In this document: piece by piece, positions 1 to 8,801 of the stretch
How positions within the stretch are numbered: the stretch's first letter is position 1
Layout of the letters: every line of letters starts with the position of its first letter
NCBI RefSeq assembly: GCF_001870735.1
Contig: NZ_MORL01000002.1
Location: 186,001 to 250,000, forward strand
Direction: 5' to 3'
Source of the DNA: Arsenicibacter rosenii
Lineage (GTDB): Bacteria; Bacteroidota; Bacteroidia; Cytophagales; Spirosomataceae
Length of the DNA stretch: 64,000 nucleotides
Translations under genes and position numbers: made by a program
The notes under the pieces: generated by a model
Database searches by the model: none
Told to the model about the DNA's origin: nothing
The model's input: only the letters and a program-made list of their open reading frames with translations

Positions 1-668
1 TCGGCGAAGGTTGTGGTGTGCACCCCTTTATTGGCAAAGGTCGATACTTCACTTGTGCGCAGGTTGAGTTCCGGAGAAATGGCGTTAACCAGCGTCGATT
101 TACCCACCCCCGAATGCCCCGACAGGAGGGTTACCTTATTGTCGAGCAAGGCCTTGAACGCATCGACACCTGTCCCTTCGAGGGCGGCGGTGATGAGGCA
201 GTTGTAGCCGATCTTTTCGTAGAGATCAATGATTTCCTGCTGATAGGCCAGTCCTTCTTCGTTCAGGATGTCTGATTTGTTAAAGACAATCGTGGTCGGA
301 ATCCGGAATGCTTCGGCCGTTACCAGAAAGCGGTCAATGAAGCCGAGCGATGTGCGGGGCATGGTCAGCGTAGCCAGCAAAACGGCCTGATCAATGTTGG
401 CCGCCAGAATATGACCGTGTGCCGTTTTGTGCACAGACTGCCGGATAATGTAATTCTCCCGTGGCTCAATATCGATGATAATGGCCGTGTTTTCGATTTT
501 ATCCTCTACCTCAAACTGCACGTGATCGCCGACCGCAATCGGATTCGTCACTTTGAGGCCCTTTATTTTAAACTTCCCTTTCAGACGGGCATTGTAGATA
601 TGGCCGTCGTTATCCCTAACGTCGTACCACGAGCCCGTTGATCGTATGACTAAGCCTTGATGTGCCAA
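1..668 (-). CDS. rsgA: Ribosome small subunit-dependent GTPase RsgA (3' part missing)
   Basis: RsgA is a GTPase that checks late maturation of the 30S subunit. About 222 codons are visible. An N-terminal OB-fold start (STGSWYDVRDNDG) is followed by a circularly permuted G domain: the G4 motif NKSD comes before the P-loop GHSGVGKST, the order typical of this family. The C-terminal zinc-binding part lies beyond the left edge. No ATG is in frame before the conserved start, so a TTG at 668-666 (LAHQGLVIRSTGSW) is the likely start; this is inferred. It is transcribed in the same direction as waaA, which lies upstream of it. Confidence 0.9.
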   Translation of the reverse strand, partial: MAHQGLVIRSTGSWYDVRDNDGHIYNARLKGKFKIKGLKVTNPIAVGDHVQFEVEDKIENTAIIIDIEPRENYIIRQSVHKTAHGHILAANIDQAVLLATLTMPRTSLGFIDRFLVTAEAFRIPTTIVFNKSDILNEEGLAYQQEIIDLYEKIGYNCLITAALEGTGVDAFKALLDNKVTLLSGHSGVGKSTLVNAISPELNLRTSEVSTFANKGVHTTTFA

Positions 669-707
669 GCAGCAATGAGTTAAATTGAAATAAATCCGCC
701 TGGTGGT

Positions 708-1985
708 TTACCGGCGGGCAGGCAATAGTTGGTTCACGATATGCATAACCTTGTCGGTTGCCCCAATGTTCCGCACCACATAACTGCGGCTGGTAGCCGA
801 GGCCTTTTGCCGGGCAGGTTCGTCGGTATAAAGCCGCCCGAAGGCTGCTGCCAGCTCCTGCGTATTGCTGACCGAAACGGCCCCGCCTTCATCAATCAGG
901 TCGATGGCTTCCTGAAATTTACGATAATTCGGCCCAAAGAACAACGGCATGCTGAATGTCGCCGCTTCCAGAATATTATGCAGCCCTTTGCCAAATGCGC
1001 CGCCGATGTATGCATACTGCCCGTATTGATACAGTGACGACAACATGCCGATGTTATCAATGATCAAGACATCCGCCGATGCCAGCTCTTGCGTATTGCC
1101 GGCGGTTATCTGCGAGTAACGCACGGCGGTTTTATGCAGGAGCTGCCGCCACTTTTCTATCTCATCGTCGTGAATTTCGTGAGGAGCGATGATCACCTTC
1201 AGCGGCTGCGTAAAGCCGTTCAGAAACGGTATCAGCACTTCCATGTCCTGCTGCCAGGCGCTGCCGACTACCAGTACCGGCACCGGATTTCCCGACGGAT
1301 CGAGCCGGAACGCGGCGGCTACCGGAATTTCCTTTTTCTGATCGGCAACTTGTTTCACGCGGTCAAAGCGCGTATCACCGGCCAGCGTTCTGCGGGTAAT
1401 GCCGATGCTGTCGAGCAGCCGGACCGAAACCTCATTTTGTACCAGAATGTGGTCGAAGTGGCGCAGCAGGGAGCGGTAAAAGCCGCCGTAGGATTTAAAA
1501 AATAACTGCCCCGGCCGGAATATGGTCGAAAACGAAATGACCGGAACCTGAGCGGCTCTGAGTTCATGCAGGTAATTGGCCCAGAACTCATACTTGATGA
1601 AGAAAGCAATCGCCGGATGAACGAGCTGCACAAACCGGCGGGCATTTGCGGGCGTATCCGACGGCAGATAAGCCACGATATCGGCTCCGGCGTAGTGTTT
1701 ACGCACCTCGTAGCCTGATGGCGAAAAAAACGTCAGCAGAATTTTGTAGGCAGGATATTGCTGCCGGAAGGCCTCGATAACAGGCCGTCCCTGCTCAAAC
1801 TCACCGAGGGAGGCCGCATGAAACCAGGCAACCGGAGCCGTATTGCCGGCCAGCGCCCCGGCCAGATGTTCGGACCAGTTGCGCCGTCCGTCGACCCATA
1901 ACTTTGCTTTAGGGTTCAGTGGGGCAATCAACTGCAGAAGTCCCTGATACAGATAGATAGATGTATGATAAAGTGCCGAAAACAA
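708..1985 (-). CDS. waaA: 3-deoxy-D-manno-octulosonic acid (Kdo) transferase
   Basis: Transfers Kdo from CMP-Kdo onto lipid A precursor at the inner face of the inner membrane, an essential LPS core step. At 425 aa it has the family's usual length. An N-terminal hydrophobic anchor (ALYHTSIYLYQGLLQLIA) precedes the first GT-B lobe with the acceptor-site motif ASLGEFEQGRP near residue 60. The second lobe has the donor-site signature GGAFGKGLHNILEAA followed by GPNYRKFQEA. The start ATG is at 1985. The gene stands 40 bases upstream of rsgA on the same strand and may be cotranscribed with it. WaaA in different lineages adds one or more Kdo residues, which cannot be told from sequence alone. Confidence 0.94.
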   Translation of the reverse strand: MFSALYHTSIYLYQGLLQLIAPLNPKAKLWVDGRRNWSEHLAGALAGNTAPVAWFHAASLGEFEQGRPVIEAFRQQYPAYKILLTFFSPSGYEVRKHYAGADIVAYLPSDTPANARRFVQLVHPAIAFFIKYEFWANYLHELRAAQVPVISFSTIFRPGQLFFKSYGGFYRSLLRHFDHILVQNEVSVRLLDSIGITRRTLAGDTRFDRVKQVADQKKEIPVAAAFRLDPSGNPVPVLVVGSAWQQDMEVLIPFLNGFTQPLKVIIAPHEIHDDEIEKWRQLLHKTAVRYSQITAGNTQELASADVLIIDNIGMLSSLYQYGQYAYIGGAFGKGLHNILEAATFSMPLFFGPNYRKFQEAIDLIDEGGAVSVSNTQELAAAFGRLYTDEPARQKASATSRSYVVRNIGATDKVMHIVNQLLPARR

Positions 1986-2096
1986 GCCGGAGGTCGTTTA
2001 ATGAAAACTGAGCCGCAAAGGTAGGCATCCGGCAAGAATCCTGAACTTTTCGGCTATAAATTCGGGTTAAATAGCCAAAGAATGTAGCCAGACAAC

Positions 2097-2426
2097 ATGA
2101 ATTGGAATAAACTAACCAACGAATCTCAGCTTGATGCGATCAAGGAAGAGTCGGCCACACAACCGGTGATGATCTTTAAACACAGTACCCGTTGTTCAAT
2201 TAGTTCGATGGCGCTGAGCCGGATGGAGCGTAACTGGAGCGATGCGGCGGGTATTAAACCCTACTATCTGGATCTGATTGCCGATCGGTCTGTATCCAAT
2301 CAGGTGGCTGACGTATTCGGCATACAGCACGAGTCGCCGCAGGTTTTGTTAATTCAGAACGGCACATGCGTCTACGATGCGTCCCACATGGGTATTTCGT
2401 TCGACAGCGTTAAACAAGCCGTTTGA
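2097..2426 (+). CDS. ytxJ: Bacillithiol-system monothiol redox protein YtxJ
   Basis: A small cytoplasmic thioredoxin-fold protein of 109 aa, the normal YtxJ size. The motif FKHSTRCSISSMALSR matches the YtxJ signature FKHSTxCxIS, with a single active-site cysteine. In Firmicutes and Bacteroidota the family is linked to bacillithiol chemistry, probably removing bacillithiol from modified protein thiols; this role is from family knowledge. A TAAATTCG element at 2057-2064 resembles the Bacteroidota -7 box TAnnTTTG with one change. The gene stands alone and its end faces an acidic protein gene across a perfect 23-bp inverted repeat. Confidence 0.88.
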   Translation: MNWNKLTNESQLDAIKEESATQPVMIFKHSTRCSISSMALSRMERNWSDAAGIKPYYLDLIADRSVSNQVADVFGIQHESPQVLLIQNGTCVYDASHMGISFDSVKQAV

Positions 2427-2441
2427 GGTTAATGAATAATG

Positions 2442-2503
2442 AATAATGGATAATGTACAATGAAAGGCGTGACCGCATTATTCATTGTACATTATCCATT
2501 ATT
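2442..2503. repeat. Long perfect inverted repeat between convergent genes
   Basis: Two 23-base arms (2442-2464 and 2481-2503) are perfect reverse complements separated by 16 bases. The arms are built from AATAATG/GGATAATG-type heptamers. The same words form the hairpin at 41140-41240, also between convergent gene ends. It may act as a two-way terminator and is probably a dispersed genomic element. Confidence 0.85.
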
Positions 2504-2508
2504 TATGT

Positions 2509-2952
2509 CTACGCGTTTCCGGTTGTTTTGTCGGGTTCGTCGGCACTTGACGGGGCAAGGCCTCCTTCAGCCGTAGATTTATTCCAGGCTCCGTCCGGCG
2601 GTGTTACATCCGCGCCGGGAGCCGGTTCAGGCTGATAGGCAACCATCGGGTTGGCCGGATCAATTGTCGCGTTTTCGGCGTCGATCGGCGGTTGGCCCCA
2701 TGAGGCGCGTTTGGCTTCTTCGATATCGGCTTCTGTTGTCGCGTCGTCGGTTTCGGCGGCCAGATCTTTTGCTTCCATATAATCGCCAGGTACGTCTGTA
2801 TCATTACTGTCTGCCCGTTTTGACGGCAGCTCGTTTTCCAGCTGACGGTCACTCAGTTGAGACAGTTCCGGAGCCAGGCCCATCGGGCTATGCATCGCCT
2901 GTGAGGCGTATGACTCTGTTGATTCTTTCCGTTGATTACTTGAGATGCTCAT
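2509..2952 (-). CDS. Acidic, disordered hypothetical protein
   Basis: A 147-aa protein with no recognised domain, no signal peptide and no membrane segment. It is rich in Asp, Glu, Ala, Pro, Ser and Thr and looks intrinsically disordered. A Pro-rich tail (NPMVAYQPEPAPGADVTPP) is the only local feature. Its stop lies five bases from the inverted repeat at 2442-2503. The next gene upstream (3060-3572) has the same strand and the same kind of composition, so the two may be a functional pair. Continuous reading frame, a clear ATG and even codon use support a real gene. Function unknown. Confidence 0.6.
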   Translation of the reverse strand: MSISSNQRKESTESYASQAMHSPMGLAPELSQLSDRQLENELPSKRADSNDTDVPGDYMEAKDLAAETDDATTEADIEEAKRASWGQPPIDAENATIDPANPMVAYQPEPAPGADVTPPDGAWNKSTAEGGLAPSSADEPDKTTGNA

Positions 2953-3059
2953 AACGTTGTGTATTTAAAAGGGTGTACTGGATTTACGATTTACGAAAGA
3001 CGATTTACGAGGTAAAGTCAGTCTGCCGAACCTCAATAGCACGTCTTATTGTAAGCTGT

Positions 3060-3572
3060 TTAATACGTTGGTTTGTGCTCGGTTGAGGTGCCGGTACGGG
3101 CGATATCGTCATCCTCTTTTCCGCTTTCGGCGTATGGATTCTCCGGCTTTTCATGCTCCTTTGCCTCTTTTTCGGCTTCGGGCGTATCTACTTCCTCCGC
3201 AGAAGCGTAGTCGTCAGGACCATGCGTGGTTACGTCAACAGACGCAGTTTTGCTGGTATCAGGATCATCGGCAGCAATGCTGTGCTGCGCTTCTTCGGTT
3301 ACCTCTACCGCGCTGTTGGCGTCGTCAGTGTCGTTGAAACGCAGTAGTCCGTTCTGGCTGTCCATGTCGGTGCTGCCAATGCCGCGGATATTGCGGCCAT
3401 CCTGTCCGCCGCGTACTTCGGCTGTGTCGAGGCCATTGGCGGAGTTTTCAAAAACGTCCTGGTGCTTGTTGTCGTCTGACGGAGCATTAGCACCGGCGTT
3501 ATCAGGCTCTTTGTCCCGTCCGTTTATCTGAGCGCCGTTTGGGGCGGGCTCATTTTTTTCATCTGTGTTCAT
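3060..3572 (-). CDS. Acidic, disordered hypothetical protein
   Basis: A 170-aa protein dominated by Asp, Glu, Asn, Ser and Thr, with no hydrophobic stretch long enough for a membrane segment. The C-terminal part is charged (EVDTPEAEKEAKEHEKPENP). It resembles the downstream neighbour (2509-2952) in composition rather than in alignable sequence. The 107-base gap between them holds three close copies of the word GATTTACGA (about 2980-3010). Hydrophilic proteins like these are often stress-linked in Bacteroidota, but nothing in the sequence proves that here. Function unknown. Confidence 0.6.
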   Translation of the reverse strand: MNTDEKNEPAPNGAQINGRDKEPDNAGANAPSDDNKHQDVFENSANGLDTAEVRGGQDGRNIRGIGSTDMDSQNGLLRFNDTDDANSAVEVTEEAQHSIAADDPDTSKTASVDVTTHGPDDYASAEEVDTPEAEKEAKEHEKPENPYAESGKEDDDIARTGTSTEHKPTY

Positions 3573-3742
3573 AGCGTTGAGTGTCTCCGGAAATAGATCC
3601 GGATATATGTACTTAACTTATTTTTAACTGAAAAGTTTTTATATGAAAAAGCTAAGCTAAACAGGTATAAATGTATACTTCTCTGGCAGGCAAAGGTGTA
3701 AGAAGATTCACCGGGGTGTGTTAACCTATCGTCTTTTGTCCG

Positions 3743-3750
3743 TATTTTTG
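3743..3750 (+). promoter_or_regulatory. Bacteroidota -7 promoter element (TATTTTTG)
   Basis: A perfect match to TAnnTTTG, 30 bases before the ATG of the membrane AraC regulator at 3781. No convincing -33 TTG box is visible at the expected distance, so this is a candidate only. Confidence 0.5.
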
Positions 3751-3780
3751 ATACCTTAGATTCATCACATCGCGCTGCTT

Positions 3781-5754
3781 ATGCGACTCAATGTAGTCTT
3801 TCTTTTCGCCTTGTTATGGCTGCTGGCATTTACCGGTCAGGCGCAACTGGTGATTGAGGTGGTGAAGAGCCCGCCCCTTTTACCGCTGACGTCCGGGCTG
3901 TACATTGCCGGTGATTTTAATAACTGGAATCCGGGTGATCCGGCCTATAAACTGAAAAAAGGCGCAAACGGATCATATACTATTACGTTGTCTGATACAC
4001 TCAAACACTTTGAATACAAACTCACGCAGGGAAGCTGGATGACCGTTGAAGGCGGACCCGAAGGCAAACAACGGCCCAACCGGGTATATAACCGCGCGTT
4101 TGAACCGGACCCGAATCACATTCAGATTACCGTAGATTCCTGGGAAATGAAACCGGCCTACCGCTTCGTGATTACGCAGGTGCCGGACAATACGCCCCAC
4201 GATGCCAGGCTCTACCTGACCGGTAATTTTAATAAGTGGAACCCCGGCGACGAATCCCTGTTGCTGCAACGCCAGTTCGACGGTACCTATCGGGTGTCGG
4301 TATATACGGATCTCGAAAAGCTGGAATTTAAATTTACGCGCGGCAACTGGGACTCAGTCGAAGGGCGGGAAAACGGCAAAGCCCGCGCCAACCGGGTCGT
4401 TCTCCGCGGTGATAACATCAACAATGAGTCCATTGAGGTGCAGATCCAGAGCTGGGAAGATTTGTCGGGTACTTTTAATTTTTACTCGGTTTATGACCTG
4501 CTACTGCTCTTTTCGGCTTTTCAGGGCATTTTGCTGATTATTGCTATCCCCACGATTCAGAACTACAATAAGGCGGCAAACCGGTGGCTGGTAATTCTGC
4601 TCGGGCTGTCGTCGTTTGCCATTTTTATCCGGATTTTTGCCAATTACCGTGATGTGGCGCAGTCGTATACGAAACTGGTTTTATTGCCGGACCTGATTCT
4701 GTTTACCTACGGCCCGCTGTTTTACATTTATATCAACAAGCTGTTGTACCGGTCGGGGCGGAAAGTGCGTAACTGGTCGTACCGGTTTATTCCGGCAGGG
4801 ATTCAGGTGCTGATTTATCTGCCGTTTGTGTTTATGAACAGCAAGCAGTTTCAGATTGATATAGTCAATCAGGATGTGTTTGTGATGACCTTATTCCTGG
4901 GTGGCGGCTTTCTGTCGCTTTTGTTTAACGCCGGTTACTGGCTGCTGTGTCGCCGTACGATCCGGCATTACCAGCAGGAGTATGAGACAAGCCACTCGTT
5001 CGAACATAACATTCAGTACCTCTACACCGTACTGACCATTCAGGCCATTTGTCTGGTGCTGTGGGCGACGTTGTTTATGTTTATCGCGGGTAGCAAGCTG
5101 TTTGGTTTCGATCCGACCACCGTTGCCGCCCGCCACGTAGATGCGATCTGGCTGGTATTTTCGACGATTATCTATTTTCTCGGGTACTTTGCCATTCATC
5201 AGCCGGAAATTTTCAAGGTACCCGCGTCTGTTCAGCCGGTCGGGTTTTTTGATAATACGCCCGCTATTCCGTTGCTGACACCGGGCAAACCGGTACCTGT
5301 AGAAGAAAATCTGCCGCCGATTATTCTGAGTGAAGTCAATGAGGTAGTCGTGCCGGCCGTGATCGAAACCCCGACCCACAAGGCTGAGCCACTGCCCGAC
5401 GGGGAATTGCAGGTGCTGAAAGAGCAGGTAGAATCCTATCTGCTGCGGCATAAGCTGTTTGCTAACCCGAATCTGACAATCAATGAGCTGGCGTCTAAAC
5501 TCAAGATGCAGCCTTACCTGCTTTCCAAGGTGATTAATGAAGGCTTTGACAAGAACTTTTTCGACTTCATTAACCACTATCGGGTAGAAGAACTGAAGCG
5601 GCGGCTCGATGATCCGCGGTATAAAAACTATACGCTGCTGAGTCTGGCGTTTGACGTTGGCTTTAACTCAAAAACGGCGTTTAACCGGGCATTTAAAAAA
5701 ATTACCCGGCAAACGCCCAGTGAATACATGAATACCATCCGTGAGGTGGCTTAG
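3781..5754 (+). CDS. Seven-helix membrane AraC-type regulator with two N-terminal glycan-binding-like domains
   Basis: 657 aa in three parts. A signal peptide (to about residue 21, ending TGQAQ) is followed by two similar E-set domains resembling the AMPK/CBM48 glycogen-binding fold: one around YIAGDFNNWNPGD and one around YLTGNFNKWNPGD. Both end with a GxW...VEG...NR block. From about residue 235 to 480 there are seven hydrophobic helices. A linker leads to a C-terminal AraC helix-turn-helix pair (about 540-650) with the typical GFNSKTAFNRAFKKITRQTPSEY end. The likely design is a one-component sensor: an outside ligand, perhaps a glycan or protein partner, signals through the membrane to a DNA-binding domain held at the inner face. 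The ligand is inferred only from the fold. The stop overlaps the mscS-like gene end by four bases. Confidence 0.85.
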   Translation: MRLNVVFLFALLWLLAFTGQAQLVIEVVKSPPLLPLTSGLYIAGDFNNWNPGDPAYKLKKGANGSYTITLSDTLKHFEYKLTQGSWMTVEGGPEGKQRPNRVYNRAFEPDPNHIQITVDSWEMKPAYRFVITQVPDNTPHDARLYLTGNFNKWNPGDESLLLQRQFDGTYRVSVYTDLEKLEFKFTRGNWDSVEGRENGKARANRVVLRGDNINNESIEVQIQSWEDLSGTFNFYSVYDLLLLFSAFQGILLIIAIPTIQNYNKAANRWLVILLGLSSFAIFIRIFANYRDVAQSYTKLVLLPDLILFTYGPLFYIYINKLLYRSGRKVRNWSYRFIPAGIQVLIYLPFVFMNSKQFQIDIVNQDVFVMTLFLGGGFLSLLFNAGYWLLCRRTIRHYQQEYETSHSFEHNIQYLYTVLTIQAICLVLWATLFMFIAGSKLFGFDPTTVAARHVDAIWLVFSTIIYFLGYFAIHQPEIFKVPASVQPVGFFDNTPAIPLLTPGKPVPVEENLPPIILSEVNEVVVPAVIETPTHKAEPLPDGELQVLKEQVESYLLRHKLFANPNLTINELASKLKMQPYLLSKVINEGFDKNFFDFINHYRVEELKRRLDDPRYKNYTLLSLAFDVGFNSKTAFNRAFKKITRQTPSEYMNTIREVA

Positions 5755-6914
5755 CGGCTCCGTAGCGGACCCTGCTGAAATACCGCCTTACCGCCGCTAA
5801 CCCCCTCCTGACCCGTAAGCTGAACGCGGGTCTGGGGCAGGCTTTGCGGCCAGTTATCGCGCAGTAACGCGATGAGGGCCTCCCGGACGTTACACCGCAA
5901 ATCGAAGGCCGACGGAGAGTCCCGCGCCGAGACGAGTACCCGGATCTGAATGCAGGTCGGCATGGTGTCGGTTACCTGTACGGCAAATACCTGCTGGTCC
6001 CAGAGCGGGTCGGCTTCAACGATGGCCCGGGCCTTTTCCCGTAGCTTATCAACCGGTACATCATAGTCCAGGTAGAGCATGACCGTACCGATAATGGAGG
6101 AGTCGTTGCGGGTCCAGTTCTGGAACGGGTTTTCGACAAAGTAGGTAATGGGCAGAATCAGCCGGCGCCGGTCCCAGACCCGCACAACCACGTTGGTCAG
6201 GTTAATTTCTTCAATCCGGCCCCATTCGTTTTCAACCACCACCGCATCGCTGATCCGGATTTGCTGCGTCAGCGCAATCTGGATGCCCGCCAGCAGGTTG
6301 GCCAGCGTTTTCTGGGCCGCAAAACCGATCAGGACCGAGGCAATCCCCGCCGAGGTCAGTACGCTGAGACCGAGTTTACGGCTACCCTGAAACGAAATCA
6401 GAATGAGTGAAATGCCCACAATAACCACAACCAGCGATACCAGCCGCCGGACAAAATGAAGCTGGGTGACAAACTTCCGCTGTGATATGTTAATGTCCTG
6501 AGCCGGATCGTAATGCCGGATGACTAACAGTTCGCCAACCTTCAGCAGTCTCAGAATCATCCAGATGGAGGCACCGATAAACAGGACTTCCGAAAACTTA
6601 TCGACCAGCGGATGCTGCCGCAAAAAACGGCTGGACTGAATATTGGCCGCAACCAGAAAAAACAAGGTCGGCACGAACACATAAAAGGCTTCCCGCACGT
6701 AGATCCTGAGCAGGGTCAGCAGGGCAACCGGGCGGCGCCGCAGCACAAAAGTGATAACCTGGGAGACGATGAAACAGAAAAGCAGCCCGGCGATGGTTGT
6801 TGTGGCCATCAGGAGCCAGCCGTTCCGGGTAGCCATGCGCCAGGTGAGGTCCCAGTCGACGTTTTTGAGGTAGTGTTGTATTTTTTCCATGTGGTATGCT
6901 TCGTGGAGCAACAT
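5751..6914 (-). CDS. MscS-family mechanosensitive ion channel
   Basis: 387 aa with several N-terminal membrane helices, then the pore helix and beta domain typical of small-conductance mechanosensitive channels (LTSAGIASVLIGFAAQKTLA, then NEWGRIEEINLTNVVVRVWD). It would release solutes on osmotic downshift; the C-terminal alpha/beta vestibule is present to about residue 370. The outer ATG is at 6914, but an inner ATG at 6890 (MEKIQHYLKNVDW) is an equally good or better start. The 3' end overlaps the converging AraC-type gene by four bases, so any terminator must lie inside the neighbour. Confidence 0.9.
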   Translation of the reverse strand: MLLHEAYHMEKIQHYLKNVDWDLTWRMATRNGWLLMATTTIAGLLFCFIVSQVITFVLRRRPVALLTLLRIYVREAFYVFVPTLFFLVAANIQSSRFLRQHPLVDKFSEVLFIGASIWMILRLLKVGELLVIRHYDPAQDINISQRKFVTQLHFVRRLVSLVVVIVGISLILISFQGSRKLGLSVLTSAGIASVLIGFAAQKTLANLLAGIQIALTQQIRISDAVVVENEWGRIEEINLTNVVVRVWDRRRLILPITYFVENPFQNWTRNDSSIIGTVMLYLDYDVPVDKLREKARAIVEADPLWDQQVFAVQVTDTMPTCIQIRVLVSARDSPSAFDLRCNVREALIALLRDNWPQSLPQTRVQLTGQEGVSGGKAVFQQGPLRSR

Positions 6915-7146
6915 AACAAAGCCACGTGTATTCAGTAAACGTGGTCAGAGTGGGTATGTTTTGCGGTTCATGATTTGTTGATACATCGCAGCCCGGAAAA
7001 GATCCGGGCTAACGGATGCTGTTTCCTGAAGATAAACCCGGCAAAACAGCCTTTGGGAACTTTTGCCGCGTATTTGATGCTGCTACCTCAGAACACCCTA
7101 CAAAGCAGCGTTTTCAGGCCGCTGAGATCGCTAAAAGCAAGCCGGT

Positions 7147-7737
7147 ATGTCAGCGATTTTCGAAAATTACATGAAAATACATTGCCCTGCCTTATCTGAC
7201 AACGAAATCAGCGTGATCAGGCAGGCGGCTGTCGTCAGAACCATCCGGAAAAAGCAGTTGCTGTTGCAGGCCGGTGAGATCTGCCGCTACAAAATGTTTG
7301 TCATGAGCGGTTTTTTGCGGACATATCGGATTGGTACGGATGGTGTTGATCATACCCTGCACTTTTCGCCGCAGCTGAACTGGCTTACCGATGGAGAGAG
7401 CTATACCAATCAGACACCATCCCTGTATTGTATTGACGCGCTGGAAGAATCGGAGCTTTTGTTGTGGAGCCGAGATCGTTTCAACGCCTTGTTTCAGCAC
7501 ATACCGGCCCTGAAAGAATTTTCCGAACAACTGATTGCCCGTAATCTGTATCTGAGCCGCAACCGCCTTTATAAAACCATCAGCGCAACACCTGCCGAGA
7601 AATACGAAGATTTTATTAACACCTATCCCGGAATTCTGTTGCGGATACCGCTGCGGATGGTTGCCTCCTATCTGGGCGTTTCGCTTAAAACGCTGACCCG
7701 TATCCGGCATGCCCAACTGCCGCAGGAAATGAAATAG
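7147..7737 (+). CDS. Crp/Fnr-family regulator (cNMP-binding-like)
   Basis: 196 aa. The N-terminal cupin-like domain contains LLLQAGEICRYKMFVMSGFLRTYR, the usual cNMP-domain strand order, but without the full phosphate-binding cassette of cAMP receptors, so the ligand is unknown. A C-terminal winged helix (RIPLRMVASYLGVSLKTLTRIR) is typical of the short Bacteroidota Crp-like class. It precedes an SDR gene on the same strand by 117 bases and may control it. The 232 bases upstream (6915-7146) hold no gene that I can recognise. Confidence 0.85.
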   Translation: MSAIFENYMKIHCPALSDNEISVIRQAAVVRTIRKKQLLLQAGEICRYKMFVMSGFLRTYRIGTDGVDHTLHFSPQLNWLTDGESYTNQTPSLYCIDALEESELLLWSRDRFNALFQHIPALKEFSEQLIARNLYLSRNRLYKTISATPAEKYEDFINTYPGILLRIPLRMVASYLGVSLKTLTRIRHAQLPQEMK

Positions 7738-7854
7738 GGTCAAATGTCCTCTTTTTCGGCAAGGCGGTTCCGCAATTTTGCCTGACAAACTACGGGGGCG
7801 TACGCTGCCTGCTTTACCGGTACAGCACGGCCCCCACAAAAACAGGTAACTCAT

Positions 7855-8739
7855 ATGCGCGTATTCGTAACAGGAGCCAGTGGCTTTATCGGCTCCGCCA
7901 TTGTACAGGAATTAATCCATGCCGGTCATCAGGTGACCGGCCTTGCCCGTTCAGCAGCCTCAGCAACGGCGCTGGCCAATGCCGGTGCCGACGTACTGCA
8001 AGGCAGTCTTGAGGACCTCGACAGCCTGAAAAAAGGGGCTGCCGGCGCAGACGGCGTGATTCATGCGGCGTTTATTCACGATTTTAGTAATTACCTGGCC
8101 GCAGCCGAAACCGATAAAAAAGCAATTGAGGCGATTGGCTCAGTACTGATCGGCTCAGATCGTCCGCTGGTAGTGACCGCCGGCATTCTGGGCATACGGA
8201 ATGATGGCCAACTGATCACAGAAGATGATCCGGCACCGGGCTTTCCGCGTGCCTCGGAGGCCGCAGCCATGGCACTGGCGGAGGCTGGTGTACGGGCTTC
8301 CGTTATCCGGCTGCCACCGTCGGTACATGACCAGGGCGATTATGGTTTTGTGCCGTTTATCATCGGTATGGCCAGAAAGCATGGTGTGTCGGCCTATGTT
8401 GGCGAGGGCACGAACCGCTGGCCGGCAGTGCACCGGCTGGATGCCGCGCTGGTATTCCGGCTGGCGCTGGAAAAAGGAGAGACAGGACGCCGCTACAACG
8501 CGATTGGTGATGAAGGAATACCCGTGCGGGAAATTGCCGGTGTTATCGGACAGTACCTGAACCTGCCGGTTGCCTCGGTTCCGGCAGAAGAAGCGGCGGC
8601 TCATTTTGCGTGGATGAGCCGGTTTATTATGTTCGATAGCCCCGCATCGGCCGTTAAAACAAAAGAACAGTTAAACTGGACACCCCTGCATCCGGGCCTG
8701 CTCGATGACCTGAACAAGGGGCACTATTTCGGCCATTAA
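7855..8739 (+). CDS. NAD(P)-dependent SDR/epimerase-like oxidoreductase
   Basis: 294 aa with an N-terminal Rossmann glycine motif (VTGASGFIGSAIVQEL) of the extended/atypical SDR class. The classical YxxxK catalytic pair is not evident: the equivalent region reads PRASEAAAMALAEAG. This fits the atypical SDR5-like proteins annotated as NAD-dependent epimerase/dehydratase. Substrate unknown. The C-terminal part (AVHRLDAALVFRLALEKGETG, YNAIGDEGIPVREIA) matches this class. It follows a Crp/Fnr-like gene, an arrangement often seen for redox-stress enzymes, but the link here is inferred. A strong terminator follows. Confidence 0.85.
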   Translation: MRVFVTGASGFIGSAIVQELIHAGHQVTGLARSAASATALANAGADVLQGSLEDLDSLKKGAAGADGVIHAAFIHDFSNYLAAAETDKKAIEAIGSVLIGSDRPLVVTAGILGIRNDGQLITEDDPAPGFPRASEAAAMALAEAGVRASVIRLPPSVHDQGDYGFVPFIIGMARKHGVSAYVGEGTNRWPAVHRLDAALVFRLALEKGETGRRYNAIGDEGIPVREIAGVIGQYLNLPVASVPAEEAAAHFAWMSRFIMFDSPASAVKTKEQLNWTPLHPGLLDDLNKGHYFGH

Positions 8740-8743
8740 CACG

Positions 8744-8782
8744 AAAGCCCATCCGGAAATAATCGCCTTCCGGATGGGCTTT
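8744..8782. terminator. Bidirectional hairpin terminator
   Basis: A perfect 15-bp stem (AAAGCCCATCCGGAA and its complement) with a nine-base loop. It lies between the convergent SDR and GH43-like genes and has A/T runs on both outer sides. Confidence 0.88.
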
Positions 8783-8801
8783 CCACCAATCATACATTCG
8801 C

